A model generated the notes under the pieces. It had not been told where the DNA came from and did not search any database. It saw only the letters and a program-made list of their open reading frames with translations. DNA of 45,594 nucleotides from an uncultured Flavonifractor sp. GTDB lineage: Bacteria > Bacillota > Clostridia > Oscillospirales > Oscillospiraceae. Shown one piece after another: positions 8,268 through 17,253 of this stretch. The number at the start of each line of letters is the position of its first letter. Positions within the stretch are counted from its first letter, which is position 1. Both the position numbers and the translations under genes were made by a program. The stretch covers positions 1 through 45,594 of the forward strand of contig CANAAV010000021.1 of NCBI GenBank assembly GCA_947346365.1. The letters are read 5' to 3'.

Positions 8268-9479
8268 ATGAAGCTGGGTATTTACGGCGGGACCTTTAAC
8301 CCGCCCCATTTGGGCCATGTGGCCGCGGCGCAGTTCGCCATGGACGCCTTGGGTTTGGATCAGCTCCTCTTTGTGCCAGCGGCCCAACCACCCCACAAGG
8401 CTCTTCCGGAAAACGGCCCTACTCCGGAGCAGCGGCTGGCCATGGCACAGATTGCCGCCGACGTGATGCTGCGGCCCGGCCAGGCCCAGGCCAGCGCCGT
8501 GGAGCTCTCCCGCCCCGGCAAGAGTTATACCGCCGATACCCTGCGCCAGCTTCATGCGGAGTATCCCGGCGCCGAGCTGTGGCTGCTCATGGGGACGGAT
8601 ATGTTCCTCACCCTCCAGAACTGGCGGGAACCGGAGACGATTTTTTCCCTGGCTGGAGTATGTGCCTTTGCCCGAACCCAGGCAGACTGCGGGGAGCTCT
8701 TTGCCGCTCAGGCGGAGTTTCTGCACAAGCGCTACGGCGCGCGGGTACGCACCGTTGCACTGCCCCAGGTGGTAGATGTGTCTTCCACCCGCCTGCGGGA
8801 GCTTTTGTCCCGCGGAGAGGGCCAGGAGTACCTCCCCCCCTCCGTGTACGGCTATATTATCCGCAGCGGGCTCTATGGCGTCCATTTAGACCTCACGCGC
8901 CTGCCCAACCGGGAGCTGCGGGCCTGCTCCTACTCCATGATGCGGGCCAAACGCATCACCCATGTCCAGGGGTGCGAGCAGGAGGCCGTCCGTCTGGCCC
9001 GCCACTGGGGGGCCGACCCGGACAAGGCCGCCAGAGCGGCGATTCTCCACGACTGCACAAAATACCTTGAAATGGATGAACAGTTGCAATTGTGCGCAAA
9101 ATATGGTATTGTACTGGACGAGCTGGAGCGCAGAGCGGTCAAGCTCCTTCACTCCAAAACCGGCGCGTGTGTGGCCCGGCATGTATTTGGAGCGGACGAT
9201 GAAATTTGTCAGGCCATCTTCTGGCACACCACCGGCAAAGCCGGAATGGCCCTGCTGGATAAAATCCTGTATATGGCCGATTACATGGAGCCCAACCGGG
9301 ATTTTCCCGGTGTGGAGCGCCTGCGGAAACTGGCCTACGAGGATCTGGACGCGGCGGTCATCGCGGGATGTGAAACCAGCATTCAAGAGATGGATGAGCG
9401 GGGGCTGGAGGTGCACGCAAACACCCTTGCCGCCCGGAATTGGTTAATGAGCCAACGGAAAGGAACCGATCACCCATGA
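8268..9479 (+). CDS. nadD: Fused nicotinate-nucleotide adenylyltransferase NadD and YqeK HD phosphatase
   Basis: Residues 1-205 are NadD, which makes deamido-NAD from nicotinate mononucleotide and ATP: GGTFNPPHLGH at 7-17, LLMGTDMF, and VSSTRLRELL at 171-180. Residues from about 225 form a YqeK-type HD domain, with HVQGCEQEAVRLA, the metal pair LHDCTK (H261, D262), LLHSKTGA and LYMADYMEPNR. YqeK homologues hydrolyse symmetrical diadenosine tetraphosphate (Ap4A). In Bacillus the two are separate adjacent genes; here they are one 403-residue chain with no stop between. The TGA overlaps the ATG of the next gene, so coupled translation is likely. Confidence 0.95.
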   Translation: MKLGIYGGTFNPPHLGHVAAAQFAMDALGLDQLLFVPAAQPPHKALPENGPTPEQRLAMAQIAADVMLRPGQAQASAVELSRPGKSYTADTLRQLHAEYPGAELWLLMGTDMFLTLQNWREPETIFSLAGVCAFARTQADCGELFAAQAEFLHKRYGARVRTVALPQVVDVSSTRLRELLSRGEGQEYLPPSVYGYIIRSGLYGVHLDLTRLPNRELRACSYSMMRAKRITHVQGCEQEAVRLARHWGADPDKAARAAILHDCTKYLEMDEQLQLCAKYGIVLDELERRAVKLLHSKTGACVARHVFGADDEICQAIFWHTTGKAGMALLDKILYMADYMEPNRDFPGVERLRKLAYEDLDAAVIAGCETSIQEMDERGLEVHANTLAARNWLMSQRKGTDHP

Positions 9480-10936
9480 GCTCAGAGCAAAAAAAGAATC
9501 CCCGCGGAGGCGCGCGGCTTCAGCCGGGCAGCGCGCCGTCCAAGCCCCCCAAGCCCCCGAAAAAGCGGGGGAGCAGCGCCTGGGCCAGGCTGCCCACCCA
9601 GCAGAAGGTCCTGCGCATCGCTTTTTTAGTGCTGACCGTCATTGCCGCCGTCATTGTGGCGGGTTTTGTGCTTTTTCATCTCTTCAGCGCCCCGCCGGAC
9701 GTCAGCGTCAAAATTCCGCCCCGGCCACAGGTAACCACGGTGATTGACGAGCAGGGCAACGAGATCGAGGTGGAGGTTCCCGGCCTCTCCGCCGGTCAGA
9801 AAAAGGAGTTTTATACCTTCCTGCTCGTCGGACAGGACACCTTCGGCGGCGGCAACACCGATACGATGATGCTGGCGTCCTACGATGTGCCCAACCAGCA
9901 GCTCAATGTTATGAGCCTGCCTCGAGACACCTTCGTCTCCTACCGGGGGCGCAATGTGCTTCTCAATTCGGTCTATAACCGGGCTGGAGGCGGCGAGGAC
10001 GGCATCGAGGCCCTCAAGCAGGAGGTGGGCGAGCTCACTGGGGTCACTCCCAATTTCTACGTCATTGTCCAGTGGGAGGCTGTCGGTAAGCTGGTGGACG
10101 CCATCGAAGGCGTAGAATTTGAGGTCCCCTTCGACATGTACTACAACGACCTGTCCCAGGACTTTAAAATCAATTTGAAAAAGGGCTATCAGCTGCTGGA
10201 CGGCAACGGGGCCATGGGCTTGCTCCGCTGGCGGCACAACAGCATCGGGGACACCGGGCGCATCGACTACAGCTATGGCTATGCCGAGGGCGACATCGGG
10301 CGCATCCGCACCCAGCAGGCCTTTTTAAAGGCCGTAGTCGCCAAGTGCCTCCAGCCCAGCGTACTGCTGCCCAATCTGACGGAATATCTCAGCATTTTTA
10401 TGGACAACGTCGTCACTGATCTGACCGTTTCCAACATCGCCTATTTCGCTAAGTCCGCCGTAGGCAGTCTGGACATGGAGAACGTGGAGTTTATCACCAT
10501 GCCCTTCAAGTCCGCCGGAGACGGGGCCCATGTGCTGCCCATTGGCTCAGAGCTGCTGGAGCTGGTTAACGCTAAGTTCAACCCCTATCCGGACGACATC
10601 CGGCTTAGCGAGCTGAAGCTGGTCACCGCTATCGCTTCCCCCAGCACCCCCGCTCCGCCGCCGGCGGATACCCCGGAGCCAAGCGAAACCGTCCCGCCCA
10701 CTCCCGACGAAACCAGCCCTCCCAGCACCGGGCAGCCCCAGCCGGGCGAAACCAGCGCACCGGAACCCGGCGGCACGGCCTCTCCGTCTGCCAGCCAGCC
10801 CCCCAGCACCCTCCCGCCGGAGCCGCCGCCAGCGGTTACCGCCCCGCCCGCTGTGGAGCCTACCGCCCCGCCGGCAGTCCAGCCCACTCCTCCCGCTCCA
10901 GACCCCTTTGGACCGGGTATGGAACCGCTGGAATAA
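9476..10936 (+). CDS. LytR-CpsA-Psr family cell-wall glycopolymer ligase
   Basis: LCP enzymes move undecaprenyl-linked glycopolymers such as teichoic acids onto peptidoglycan outside the cell. The 486-residue protein has a basic cytoplasmic start, one membrane segment at about 46-68, and the LCP domain (FLLVGQDTFGGGNTDTMMLAS, VMSLPRDTFVSY, LLRWRHNSIGD). A proline/threonine/serine-rich extracellular tail from about 395 to the end is probably wall-spanning. ATG 9476, overlapping the previous stop and following AAAGGAA, is preferred to an in-frame start at 9440 that would lie within nadD-yqeK. Placement between nadD-yqeK and rsfS is common in Clostridia. Confidence 0.92.
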   Translation: MSSEQKKNPRGGARLQPGSAPSKPPKPPKKRGSSAWARLPTQQKVLRIAFLVLTVIAAVIVAGFVLFHLFSAPPDVSVKIPPRPQVTTVIDEQGNEIEVEVPGLSAGQKKEFYTFLLVGQDTFGGGNTDTMMLASYDVPNQQLNVMSLPRDTFVSYRGRNVLLNSVYNRAGGGEDGIEALKQEVGELTGVTPNFYVIVQWEAVGKLVDAIEGVEFEVPFDMYYNDLSQDFKINLKKGYQLLDGNGAMGLLRWRHNSIGDTGRIDYSYGYAEGDIGRIRTQQAFLKAVVAKCLQPSVLLPNLTEYLSIFMDNVVTDLTVSNIAYFAKSAVGSLDMENVEFITMPFKSAGDGAHVLPIGSELLELVNAKFNPYPDDIRLSELKLVTAIASPSTPAPPPADTPEPSETVPPTPDETSPPSTGQPQPGETSAPEPGGTASPSASQPPSTLPPEPPPAVTAPPAVEPTAPPAVQPTPPAPDPFGPGMEPLE

Positions 10937-10987
10937 AAACGCCGGTATGTTCCCTATAAACTATAGGTTGAAAAAGGAGGAAGCGTC

Positions 10988-11347
10988 ATGACCCCTATGG
11001 AAACCGCACTGTCCTGCGTAAAGGCCCTGGATGCAAAGAAAGGCCAGGATATCAAGCTGTTGGAGACCAGAGAGCTGACCACCTTGGCGGATTACTTTGT
11101 CATCTGCTCGGCCACCTCCACCACCCAGATCAAAGCCCTGGCCGACGAGTGCGAGCGGGTGCTCAAAGAGCTGGGGGAGCCCCCCCACCACATAGAAGGC
11201 CACCGGGGCGGTACCTGGGTCTTGTTGGACTTTTCCTGCGTGGTTGTTCACATCTTCAACGACGAGGCCCGGAAATTTTATGACCTGGAGCACCTGTGGA
11301 GCGATGCGCTCCCCGTGGACCTGGGTGAGGTCTTGACGCAGCCCTGA
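10988..11347 (+). CDS. rsfS: Ribosomal silencing factor RsfS
   Basis: RsfS binds L14 of the large subunit and blocks subunit joining, lowering translation in starvation. The 119-residue protein shows the DUF143 core: KGQDIKLLETRELTTLADYF, SATSTTQIKALADEC, and GTWVLLDFSCVVVHIFNDEA, followed by YDLEHLW. AAAAAGGAGGAAG before the ATG is a strong ribosome site. It is the last gene of the rightward block and is followed by a terminator. Confidence 0.96.
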   Translation: MTPMETALSCVKALDAKKGQDIKLLETRELTTLADYFVICSATSTTQIKALADECERVLKELGEPPHHIEGHRGGTWVLLDFSCVVVHIFNDEARKFYDLEHLWSDALPVDLGEVLTQP

Positions 11348-11371
11348 CCGCCCATCCACAGCCTCCGGTAC

Positions 11372-11430
11372 GCGCATAAAAGAGACTGTCAAAAGCGGCA
11401 AAACCGCTTTTGACAGTCTCTTTTATGCGC
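11372..11430. terminator. Bidirectional intrinsic terminator
   Basis: A perfect 27-bp inverted repeat (GCGCATAAAAGAGACTGTC... and its mirror) with a 5-nt loop lies between convergent rsfS and cls. The A-rich and T-rich stretches within both arms allow it to work in either direction. Confidence 0.85.
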
Positions 11431-11453
11431 TGAGCTTGTCCCCTTCCGCCTAT

Positions 11454-13019
11454 CTACATCAGCGGCGCAAACACTCTCAGCACACTGCGCAGCAGCTTTC
11501 GGGGCCAGGGATGGCGGCGGCACCGCTCCAGGGTGATCTCCTGACTTTTGGCCTGGGTGTTTAAAAAATCCGCTTTAATGTCCAGCACCGTGGGATCATG
11601 GCACAGCCATACTCCGTTTTCAAAATGTAAAAACATACTCCGGTAGTCCATATTCACCGTACCCACCGTACCGTAAATATCATCCACTGCGAAGCATTTG
11701 CTGTGCACAAAACCGGGGGTATACTCATAAATCTTTACTCCCGCCTCCAGCAGAGGCTCATAGTGGGCCCGCGTCATCTCAAAAACCACCCGTTTGTCCG
11801 GCACATGGGGGGTAATGATGCGCACGTCCACCCCCGCCTTTGCCGCTGTGCGCAGGGCGGTATTCACGCTGTCGCTGATGATGAGATAGGGCGTCATAAT
11901 ATAGACATACCGCTCCGCCTTGTGGATGAGATTCAGGTAGACCGTGGCCCCCACCGGCTCTCCGTCCAAAGGCGTGTCTGTATAGGGTTGAACAAAGTGC
12001 CCTTCCCCCAGCTCCGCCTCCGGAGGCAAAGAGGCGGGGCGAAAACGCTCGTATTCCTCATTGGTCCCCCGGATATACTCCCACATGGTCAGGAACATCA
12101 CCGCCATGCTCCAAGCGGCCTCTCCCTTGAGCAGAATGGCGTTGTCCTTCCAGTGGCCAAACTTCTCCTTGGCGTTGATGTACTCATCCGCCAGGTTGAT
12201 GCCTCCGGTAAACGCGGTGTGCCCGTCAATCACACAGATTTTCCGGTGATCCCGGTTATTCATATAGACAGACAGCACCGGGCGGAAGCGGTTAAACACA
12301 CAGCAGGGAATTCCCGTCTCCGCCTCAAACTTCCGGGCGTAGGCCATAGGCAGGGTAAACAGCGAGCCCACATCGTCATAGAGCACCCGTACATCCACTC
12401 CGGCGGCGTGCTTCTCCCGCAAAACCTCCACGATGGAGTTCCAAAATATCCCTCGCTCAATGATAAAATACTCAATAAAAATGAAGCGCTCCGCCCGCCG
12501 CAGCTCCTCCAGCATCACGGGGAACACCTCGTCCCCCAGCGGGAAATACTGGGTATAGGTGTTGGTATAGACCGGACAATGGGCATACTGCTCCAGATAG
12601 TGGGCCTGATTCACCGCGTCGTGCCCAAAGGAAAGCAGCCGCTGCGCCTTACAGTCCCCGTCCAGCAGCTCCACCATCTTTCGTTCCATCTCCTGCATCC
12701 GTCTCTGCTGCCCCTTGGTCAGCCCGTTGCCCCCGCACAGCAGATAAACCAGCCAGCCAAACACCGGGAACAGCAGGATCGGCACCAGCCAGGCGATCTT
12801 ATAGCCCGGATCCCGCTGGGTGTTCACCACCAGCAGCACCGCCAGCAGGGAAAGCAGAATGCATACCCAGTAAAAATAGATAAAATAGGCAGAAAAGAAT
12901 ACGGTCGCCACCAGCAGCACCGCCGCCTGGATCAGGATCAGCACCGCTACCAAGACCGTCCGGTGGAAGAGCAGTGAGGTAACCTTTTTAATGTTTAGCG
13001 TCTTCAGCGTCTGCTTCAT
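11454..13019 (-). CDS. cls: Cardiolipin synthase (phospholipase D family)
   Basis: This membrane enzyme joins two phosphatidylglycerols into cardiolipin. The 521-residue chain has two or three membrane segments (about 20-66 and 75-95), then two phospholipase D domains. Each has an HKD motif: H258, K260, D265 in HRKICVID and H439, K441, D446 in HSKCFAVD, both followed by the GGIN or GTVN turn. ATG 13019 is used because its first bases overlap the dnaE stop (ATGA); longer starts would run back into dnaE. Coupling to dnaE is unusual but is what the sequence shows. Confidence 0.95.
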   Translation of the reverse strand: MKQTLKTLNIKKVTSLLFHRTVLVAVLILIQAAVLLVATVFFSAYFIYFYWVCILLSLLAVLLVVNTQRDPGYKIAWLVPILLFPVFGWLVYLLCGGNGLTKGQQRRMQEMERKMVELLDGDCKAQRLLSFGHDAVNQAHYLEQYAHCPVYTNTYTQYFPLGDEVFPVMLEELRRAERFIFIEYFIIERGIFWNSIVEVLREKHAAGVDVRVLYDDVGSLFTLPMAYARKFEAETGIPCCVFNRFRPVLSVYMNNRDHRKICVIDGHTAFTGGINLADEYINAKEKFGHWKDNAILLKGEAAWSMAVMFLTMWEYIRGTNEEYERFRPASLPPEAELGEGHFVQPYTDTPLDGEPVGATVYLNLIHKAERYVYIMTPYLIISDSVNTALRTAAKAGVDVRIITPHVPDKRVVFEMTRAHYEPLLEAGVKIYEYTPGFVHSKCFAVDDIYGTVGTVNMDYRSMFLHFENGVWLCHDPTVLDIKADFLNTQAKSQEITLERCRRHPWPRKLLRSVLRVFAPLM

Positions 13020-16000
13020 TTTACCACCACATTCTCCTGACCCAGCAGCTCCTCTAATTCCCGAAGCAGCGCCGGGTGGACCAACGCGGGCACCGGCGCA
13101 CTCCATTGCTCCTCCGCTTCAAACTTCGCCTTTAAAAATCCCTGGCCGGGAAACATCGTCAAAATCAACTGTATCTTCCGCCAGCGGGGGTCTTCCGCCC
13201 TGGGCAGGCGAATGTAAATCTTTTGCGGCTCCTTCACCGCTGTCCCCCCTCCCCCGGCCTCTCCCACATGGTCCAGGGGCCGCACCCGGTCGCACATGAG
13301 CTGAGGTGCCTTCTCATCCCGCACGGAGATGCGCCCCTCTGCCAGTATGGGCATATTCTCCTTGAGATATGCCCCGCTCTCTCCCAGCACTCTGGAGAAT
13401 ACCAGCAGCTCTATGGCCCCGCTGTCATCCTCTAGACTGACATAGGCCATCAGGCTGTTATTTCGGGTCGTCTTGGTCTTTGAAGTGGTCACTACCCCCG
13501 CCACAACCACCCGCTGACCGTCCCGGTAGTGCTCCGGTCCCCCCTCCTGGCTAAAATCCCCGGTAATAGAGCCGATCGGCTCCGCCTGACAACGGCGGGC
13601 TAGCTCCCGGTACTCGTCCATAGGGTGTCCCGACAGGTAGAGTCCCGTAGTTTCCCGCTCCATATTCATCAGCTCCCGGCGGGAAAATTCCGGAATATTT
13701 TTTAAATGCATCGGCGCTTCCCGCTCCGGTCCGCCGCCGAGGCCAAACAGGTCAAACTGTCCCTCCAGATTCCGCCGCTTGGCTTGGGCGATGGAGTCCA
13801 CCACCTGTTCATAGGCGTCCAGCAGCTGAGAGCGATAGGCCCCCATGCTGTCAAAGGCGCCGCAGCGGATCAGGTTTTCCAGCACCCGCTTGTTCAGGTC
13901 CGCATGGAACATCCGCCGGCAGAAATCCGGAAAGGAGACAAAGGGACCGCCCTTCTCCCGCTGGAGCACCACGTCCCGAACGAACCCCCGGCCCACCCCT
14001 TTGACCGCCACCAGGCCAAAGCGGATCCCCCCCTCCGACACGGTGAAATCCGCCCCCGACTGGTTGATATCCGGGGGCAGCAGGGAGATGCCGCGCTCCC
14101 GGCATTCGGTGATATACTCGGCCACCTTGCCGCTGGAATCCAGTACGGAAGTCAGCAGCGCCGCCATATACTCCTTGGTATAGTGACATTTGAACCACGC
14201 CGTCTGATACGCCACGATGGCATAGGCCAGCGCGTGGGCTTTGTTAAAAGCGTAATTGGCAAAATCATAGATCTCGTCGTAAATATCCTGGGCTACCTGC
14301 TCTGAAATGCCGTTGGCGGCACAGCCAGCGATGTCCCGCTCCGGATCTCCGTGGAGAAACGCTCCCCGCTCCTTTTCGATATCCTTGACCTTTTTTTTGC
14401 TCATGGCCCGGCGCACCATATCCGCCTGCCCCAGCGAGTACCCCGCCAGACGGCGGAAAATCTCGATTACCTGCTCCTGATAGACAATGCAGCCGTAGGT
14501 CATGGACAAAATCGGCTCCAGCATGGGGTGCTTATAGCGCACCTTATCGGGATTCTGCTTACAGGCGATGAACCGGGGGATGGAATCCATGGGGCCGGGA
14601 CGGTAGAGGGCGATGATGGCGGTGATGTCCTCAATGTTCTGAGGCTTGAGCCCCACGCACACACCCGTCATACCCGCCGACTCCATCTGAAACACTCCGG
14701 AGGTCTTGCCGTCAGAGAGCATCTGAAACACCGCCGGGTCCCCGTCTGGCACATCCGCCAGGGTGAAGCCGGGGCGGTTCTGGGCCACCATGCGCACCGT
14801 GTCGTCCAGCACTGTCAGGTTTCGCAGGCCCAAAAAATCCATTTTCAGCAGGCCCAGCTCTTCCAGCGTCGTCATCACATACTGGGTCACTATTGATTCG
14901 TCATTTTTCGCCAGGGGAACATAGTCCACCACCGGCCTGCGGGTAATGACCACCCCCGCCGCATGGGTGGAGGCGTGGCGGGGCATACCCTCAATGGCCT
15001 TCGCTGTGTCAATTAGCGCGTGGATGCGCTCGTCCCCCTCATAGGAGTCCCGCAGGGGCTTGGAGAGCTTGAGCGCATCGTCCAGGGTAATGTGCAGGTT
15101 GCCGGGGCCGCCGGGGACCTGCTTTGCCACTGCGTCCACATCGGCATAGGGGACGTTCAGCGCCCGACCAACGTCCCGAATAGCTCCCCGGGCCGCCATA
15201 GTGCCAAAGGTGACAATCTGCGCCACATGATCCGCGCCATACTTTTTCTGGACGTATTCAATGACCTCCTGCCGGCGGCGGATGCAAAAGTCAATGTCGA
15301 TGTCCGGCATGGTCACCCGTTCTGGATTCAAAAAGCGCTCAAAATACAGTCCGTATTTCATGGGGTCCACGTCGGTGATATTCATACAGTAAGCCACCAT
15401 GGACCCCGCCGCCGAGCCCCGGCCCGGCCCCACGGGAATGCCCCGCCCTTTGGCATAGCCGATGAAATCGGAGACAATGAGGAAATAGTCTACAAACCCC
15501 ATCTGCCGGATAATCTTCATCTCGTAATCCAGCCGTGCTCGGTACTCCTGCACAGCCTGGGGATAGCGCCGGGCAAATCCCTCTTCACAGAGCTTTTGGA
15601 AATAGGCGTCCCCGTCGGCGTATCCCTCTGGCAGCTTGAATTCAGGCAGGTGGTGAACGCCGAACTGGAACTCCAAATTGCACAGCTGCGCAATTTTCCC
15701 TGTGTTTTCCACCGCCTCCGGGTAGTCAGGAAACAGCGCGGCCATCTCCTGGGTGGATTTGACATAGAGCTCCTGGGTCTCCATGCGCAGGCGGCCGGGG
15801 TCGTCTACCGTCTTACCCATCTGAATGCACATCAGAGTATCCTGCATCTGGGCATCCTCCCGGCGCAGGTAATGGGCGTCGTTGGTGACCACCAGAGGGA
15901 TGCCGGTCTCCTGATGGATCCGGATCAGCCCCTGCGCCACTTCCCGGTCCCCGGGCAGGCCGTGGTCCTGGAGCTCCAGGTAATACCCGTCCTCTCCAAA

Positions 16001-16492
16001 CAGCCCGCGCATCTCCAGTGCCGCCGCCTTGGCCCCTGCGTAATCCCCCGCCAGAATCAGCCGGGGCACCTCTCCAGACCGGCAGGCGGACAGGGCGATC
16101 AGCCCCTGCGCGTGCTCCCGCAGCAGGGCCTTGTCAATACGGGGCTTGATATAAAATCCCTCCGTAAAGGCGGCGGAATCCAAAAAACAAAGATTGCGGT
16201 AGCCCGTCTCGTTGCGGCAGAGGAGAATCAAGTGTCTGGCCTCCGCGTCGTACTCGTGGACCCGGTCGGTCCGCCCCCGGGGAGCTACATAGACCTCGCA
16301 GCCGATGATGGGCTTGATCCCCTCCGCCTTGCAGGCCTTGTAGAAATCCACCACGCCGTACATCACCCCGTGGTCGGTGATCGCTACGGCCTGCTGCCCC
16401 AACTCCTTAACCCGTTTCACCAGCTCCGTAATGCGGCAGGCCCCGTCTAACAGGGAAAATTCTGTGTGCAGATGCAGATGGGCAAAGGCCAT
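13016..16492 (-). CDS. dnaE: DNA polymerase III alpha subunit, DnaE type
   Basis: This is a replicative C-family polymerase. At the amino terminus is the PHP domain (FAHLHLHTEFSLLDGA, ITDHGVMYGV). The palm carries GPGRGSAAGSMVAYC and the catalytic MPDIDIDF. RPGPMDSIPRF, the helix-hairpin-helix and a C-terminal OB fold (QRVVVAGVV, MAYVSLEDDSG) follow. Length is about 1,158 residues, normal for DnaE and without the internal exonuclease of PolC. ATG 16492 follows GAGG at about 10 nt; an in-frame TTG at 16501 is less likely. In Firmicutes DnaE usually extends primers beside PolC, which is not in this window. Confidence 0.96.
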   Translation of the reverse strand: MAFAHLHLHTEFSLLDGACRITELVKRVKELGQQAVAITDHGVMYGVVDFYKACKAEGIKPIIGCEVYVAPRGRTDRVHEYDAEARHLILLCRNETGYRNLCFLDSAAFTEGFYIKPRIDKALLREHAQGLIALSACRSGEVPRLILAGDYAGAKAAALEMRGLFGEDGYYLELQDHGLPGDREVAQGLIRIHQETGIPLVVTNDAHYLRREDAQMQDTLMCIQMGKTVDDPGRLRMETQELYVKSTQEMAALFPDYPEAVENTGKIAQLCNLEFQFGVHHLPEFKLPEGYADGDAYFQKLCEEGFARRYPQAVQEYRARLDYEMKIIRQMGFVDYFLIVSDFIGYAKGRGIPVGPGRGSAAGSMVAYCMNITDVDPMKYGLYFERFLNPERVTMPDIDIDFCIRRRQEVIEYVQKKYGADHVAQIVTFGTMAARGAIRDVGRALNVPYADVDAVAKQVPGGPGNLHITLDDALKLSKPLRDSYEGDERIHALIDTAKAIEGMPRHASTHAAGVVITRRPVVDYVPLAKNDESIVTQYVMTTLEELGLLKMDFLGLRNLTVLDDTVRMVAQNRPGFTLADVPDGDPAVFQMLSDGKTSGVFQMESAGMTGVCVGLKPQNIEDITAIIALYRPGPMDSIPRFIACKQNPDKVRYKHPMLEPILSMTYGCIVYQEQVIEIFRRLAGYSLGQADMVRRAMSKKKVKDIEKERGAFLHGDPERDIAGCAANGISEQVAQDIYDEIYDFANYAFNKAHALAYAIVAYQTAWFKCHYTKEYMAALLTSVLDSSGKVAEYITECRERGISLLPPDINQSGADFTVSEGGIRFGLVAVKGVGRGFVRDVVLQREKGGPFVSFPDFCRRMFHADLNKRVLENLIRCGAFDSMGAYRSQLLDAYEQVVDSIAQAKRRNLEGQFDLFGLGGGPEREAPMHLKNIPEFSRRELMNMERETTGLYLSGHPMDEYRELARRCQAEPIGSITGDFSQEGGPEHYRDGQRVVVAGVVTTSKTKTTRNNSLMAYVSLEDDSGAIELLVFSRVLGESGAYLKENMPILAEGRISVRDEKAPQLMCDRVRPLDHVGEAGGGGTAVKEPQKIYIRLPRAEDPRWRKIQLILTMFPGQGFLKAKFEAEEQWSAPVPALVHPALLRELEELLGQENVVVK

Positions 16493-16549
16493 CGGCCTCA
16501 ATCCTCGCTTTCTCTATGTAGGATACGAATTCTCTGTGTATATGGGACA

Positions 16550-16807
16550 TCACTCCAGGATGATGGTCTTTCCGCACTTGGGGCACTGGATCTCCTCCGC
16601 CCCGCGCTCCAGCGCCTGCTTAAATAAGCTCTCCTTGCAGTTGGGGCAGCGCAGCCCCCGCTCTGCGGCGCCCGCGCTGGCACACATCACAGCAGCGCCT
16701 AAAATGATAATAATGCCCTTATGCAGCAGATAGCCCAGGGCCAGCATAATAAAAAAGAAGCCCACACAGTACATCAGCTGCCGCTTCCATTTCCGTTTCA
16801 TCTTCAT
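16550..16807 (-). CDS. Small membrane protein with C-terminal zinc ribbon (85 aa)
   Basis: The family is not identified. A basic start (MKMKRKWKRQ) leads into two predicted membrane segments (about 11-28 and 30-47). A zinc ribbon follows, with CPNC and CPKC knuckles separated by about 18 residues. The ribbon should face the cytoplasm if the basic start does. GGAGGGG precedes the ATG. The next gene has the same plan, so the two look like a divergent duplicate pair placed between whiA and dnaE. The role is unknown; membrane-tethered metal or nucleic-acid binding is possible. Confidence 0.75.
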   Translation of the reverse strand: MKMKRKWKRQLMYCVGFFFIMLALGYLLHKGIIIILGAAVMCASAGAAERGLRCPNCKESLFKQALERGAEEIQCPKCGKTIILE

Positions 16808-16873
16808 GGATGCTATCCCCTCCCCTTTCCTTTCGGGTTGGCGCTCCCCCGCCGCCCGGCGCTGGAAGCAGTC

Positions 16874-17167
16874 CTATTTCAACGTCAGCTTCCGTCCGCA
16901 CTGCGGACAGGAAACCTGTGTTTTTCCAAAAGCCTGGACCGCCTCCCGGTCTACAATCCTCCCACAGGCGGGGCAGCGCAGCTTTCGTCCGCACACAATC
17001 AGGGCCGCGATAGCCCCAATCAGTACCAGGGTGCCGCCTAAAAGCCAGCCGCGCCCCTCCGCGCCCATCGCGCTGCCCGCCGATGCCGCCATCAGTCCCG
17101 CCATAGCCAGCGCCAGCATCAGCCAGCACAGGTTTCGCCACCGCTTGTCCAAAGTATACTCCTTCAT
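16874..17167 (-). CDS. Membrane protein with C-terminal zinc ribbon (97 aa), paralogue of its neighbour
   Basis: The family is not identified. MKEYTLDKRWRN is followed by two membrane helices (about 13-33 and 43-62) and a zinc ribbon with CPAC and CPQC knuckles, ending in a short basic tail. The start at 17167 follows AAGGAG at good spacing; the longer frame back to 17197 lacks such a site. The architecture matches the 85-aa protein 66 bp downstream, but loop sequences differ. It is probably co-transcribed with whiA and dnaE. Confidence 0.72.
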   Translation of the reverse strand: MKEYTLDKRWRNLCWLMLALAMAGLMAASAGSAMGAEGRGWLLGGTLVLIGAIAALIVCGRKLRCPACGRIVDREAVQAFGKTQVSCPQCGRKLTLK

Positions 17168-17253
17168 TTCTGCCACTCCTTTGCCGTTTCTGCTCAACCG
17201 CCGTTCTCAGCCCGAACGGCGGCCCCGCCGCCCTGTCTCAGCACCGGAGCCGG

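Noticed and set aside
11703-12977. 424-codon open frame antisense to cls
   Set aside because: The sense strand encodes a complete cardiolipin synthase with both HKD motifs; the antisense product resembles nothing.
15020-16450. 476-codon open frame antisense to dnaE
   Set aside because: It mirrors a highly conserved polymerase gene and has no start context; length is explained by codon bias.
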